Shown here one piece after another: positions 1 through 64,000 of a stretch of DNA of 64,000 nt. The stretch's first letter is position 1; each line of letters opens with the position of its first letter. The stretch is taken from contig JAYKKM010000180.1 of the NCBI GenBank assembly GCA_035772405.1, positions 903,001-967,000 of the forward strand, read 5' to 3'. The position numbers were made by a program, and so were the translations under genes. The stretch comes from Chrysogorgia sp. JL179-B06. Its lineage: Eukaryota; Cnidaria; Anthozoa; Scleralcyonacea; Chrysogorgiidae. The notes below the pieces were generated by a model, which saw only the letters and a list, made by a program, of their open reading frames with translations, searched no databases and had not been told where the DNA came from.

Positions 1-730
1 GCAACCAAATAAACTTTTGCATAGGCAATAGTAGTCAATAAAAATTTAGTAATTTTCAACATCGCCAAATACGCTGACCTAAACAAAGAAAGGAAAACGA
101 AAATGCAAGGTTATACGATCACTTTAAAGGACATTGGTAACAAAAAATAACTACCTTTTCGATCAAAGTACGTAACTTAAATAGCCGGAATATAATAGTT
201 TAAGGTTGTAAAAATTGCTAACCTGAATTATTGTCCGCCATTTTGGAATTATTTTCGATATGCGTGTGACGTCACAACCGAAGTAAAGCGAAATGTTTAT
301 CTAGACATCCTCGTGTCTTTATAAATGTCGTGTCTTTATAAATGTCGATTTTTTGGAAAGTCGATTTTTGTCAATGTCTTCCTTTTTCAATTGAATCGCA
401 CCATTTTAAAAAACATTCGGCTTAAACTCGACTACCCACAGAGTAGTTTGATCAGGCTTACCCCGAGTGTGACGTCACCAACTCCCCTGTTAATTAGGCA
501 AAGTATTACAACAAGATAGCGAATATAGGATTGTCTTTGGTCAAAATTAATGTTGTTGTTTTGTACAAGAATAGTTTTGTTTACTTGGATTACCTTCATA
601 AGCCTGTTAATCAGAAAGTAAAAATTTGAAACTATGATTTTTGTTGCTAATGTCATTTAATTCTAACTTAAAGAGGAATTGTAGTAAAAAATAAATATTT
701 AAATCAAAGACCTTTTGGTGTTACGTTAAG
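1..730. other. Intronic DNA with a TTAA-type transposon end
   Basis: At 124-137 a TTAA is followed by AGGACATTGG, the terminal motif also seen near 31284 and, inverted, near 52764. A 17-bp unit is doubled near 315-347. Bases 660-715 resemble 53965-54030. No exon seen. Confidence 0.5.
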
Positions 731-1088
731 AAATGTATAAAATGTATAAAATATATAAAATGTATAAAATGTATAAAATGTATAAAATGTATAAAATGTA
801 TAAAATTGTATAACATTGTATAACATTGTATAACATTGTATAAAATTGTATAAAATTGTATAAAATTGTATAAAATGTAAATAAAATGTAAATAAAATGT
901 ATATAAAATGTAAATAAAATGTAAATAAAATGTAAATAAAATGTATAAAATGTAAATAAAATGTATATAAAATGTAAATAAAATGTAAATAAAATGTAAA
1001 TAAAATGTATAAAATGTAATGTATAAAATGTAAATAAAATGTAAAAAATGTAAATAAAATGTAAATAAAATGTATAAAATGTAAATAA
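731..1088. repeat. AT-rich minisatellite
   Basis: Units TGTATAAAA, TGTATAACAT and TGTAAATAAAA repeat about 35 times in blocks, each variant forming its own run. Period about 9-12 bp. Confidence 0.92.
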
Positions 1089-1091
1089 AAC

Positions 1092-1298
1092 CTACACTAC
1101 CGAGTCGACTAAATATTGTTTACTCGAGCGGTATTTGAACTCGCAGTCGCACCCTCAGGATTCCGGTCCGTTGCTCTACCAGTTGAGCTACCGCGCCAAC
1201 TGGGAACAATTTTATCCAGCAACGGATCGGGATCCCGAAGGTGTGAGTTCAAATCCCGCTCGTGTCAACAATTTTCCGTCGACTCAGTAACGTAGGTT
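1092..1298. mobile_element. Foldback of two tRNA-like SINE heads
   Basis: Two arms (1092-1177 and 1217-1298) are inverted copies. Each carries a B box of the type GAGTTCAAATCCC, and the left arm on the minus strand also has an A-box-like GTAGCTCAACTGG. The unpaired acceptor stem argues against a working tRNA. Confidence 0.65.
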
Positions 1299-1361
1299 AA
1301 TCATGTCGATAAAATGTTACCCTGAAGATGATTCTGAAATAGTATAAAATGTTATCCATAC

Positions 1362-64000
<62,639 letters not shown>

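Noticed and set aside
1110..1200. Functional tRNA gene on the minus strand
   Set aside because: A and B boxes are present but the acceptor stem does not pair and the sequence is one arm of a foldback.

Overview
This window is eukaryotic, almost certainly from an invertebrate animal and probably an early-branching one such as a cnidarian. The evidence is an intron-rich host gene in pieces of 40-230 bp with GT-AG borders, several non-LTR retrotransposons, Penelope-like elements, tRNA-derived SINEs and many palindromic MITEs in AT-rich DNA. The species cannot be named from the sequence, and the clade call is an inference.

One host gene fills the window on the minus strand. I reconstructed 30 exons (about 967 residues) of the orthologue of the giant deubiquitinase USP9X/FAF-X (fat facets). 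They run from 64000 (cut by the window edge) to 1362, and the gene continues beyond both ends. Splice phases agree at every junction and the order is collinear with USP9X from roughly human residue 180 through the HEAT-like N-terminal scaffold and the ubiquitin-like domain. The peptidase domain would lie to the left of base 1. One exon (35732-35822) has a one-base excess that breaks its frame.

Everything else is intronic and mostly mobile or repeated DNA. 1-9 kb: AT minisatellite, foldback SINE, a TTAA-flanked foldback element and short tandem arrays. 9-19 kb: LINE scraps, a TTA-flanked MITE, nested Penelope-like elements with hammerhead-like motifs, and (TA)n tracts. 19-31 kb: a 1.7 kb foldback carrying a duplicated spliced-looking ORF, GA-rich tracts split by a LINE fragment, a CAAG array and palindromic MITEs. 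31-43 kb: MITEs, a 24-bp palindromic minisatellite, a 21-bp minisatellite and a Penelope remnant. 43-50 kb: a fresh 1.7 kb tandem duplication with an internal 20-bp minisatellite. 50-64 kb: a nested MITE cluster, a degraded LINE, and an intact 1125-codon LINE with a 9-bp target-site duplication, a signal-like N terminus and a 2A-like NPGP motif.

The strongest leads are the frame break in an otherwise intact USP9X, hammerhead-ribozyme-like motifs at the 3' ends of Penelope-type elements, the intact LINE with its 2A-like leader, and the foldback whose two arms both preserve the same 50-codon exon-like ORF.
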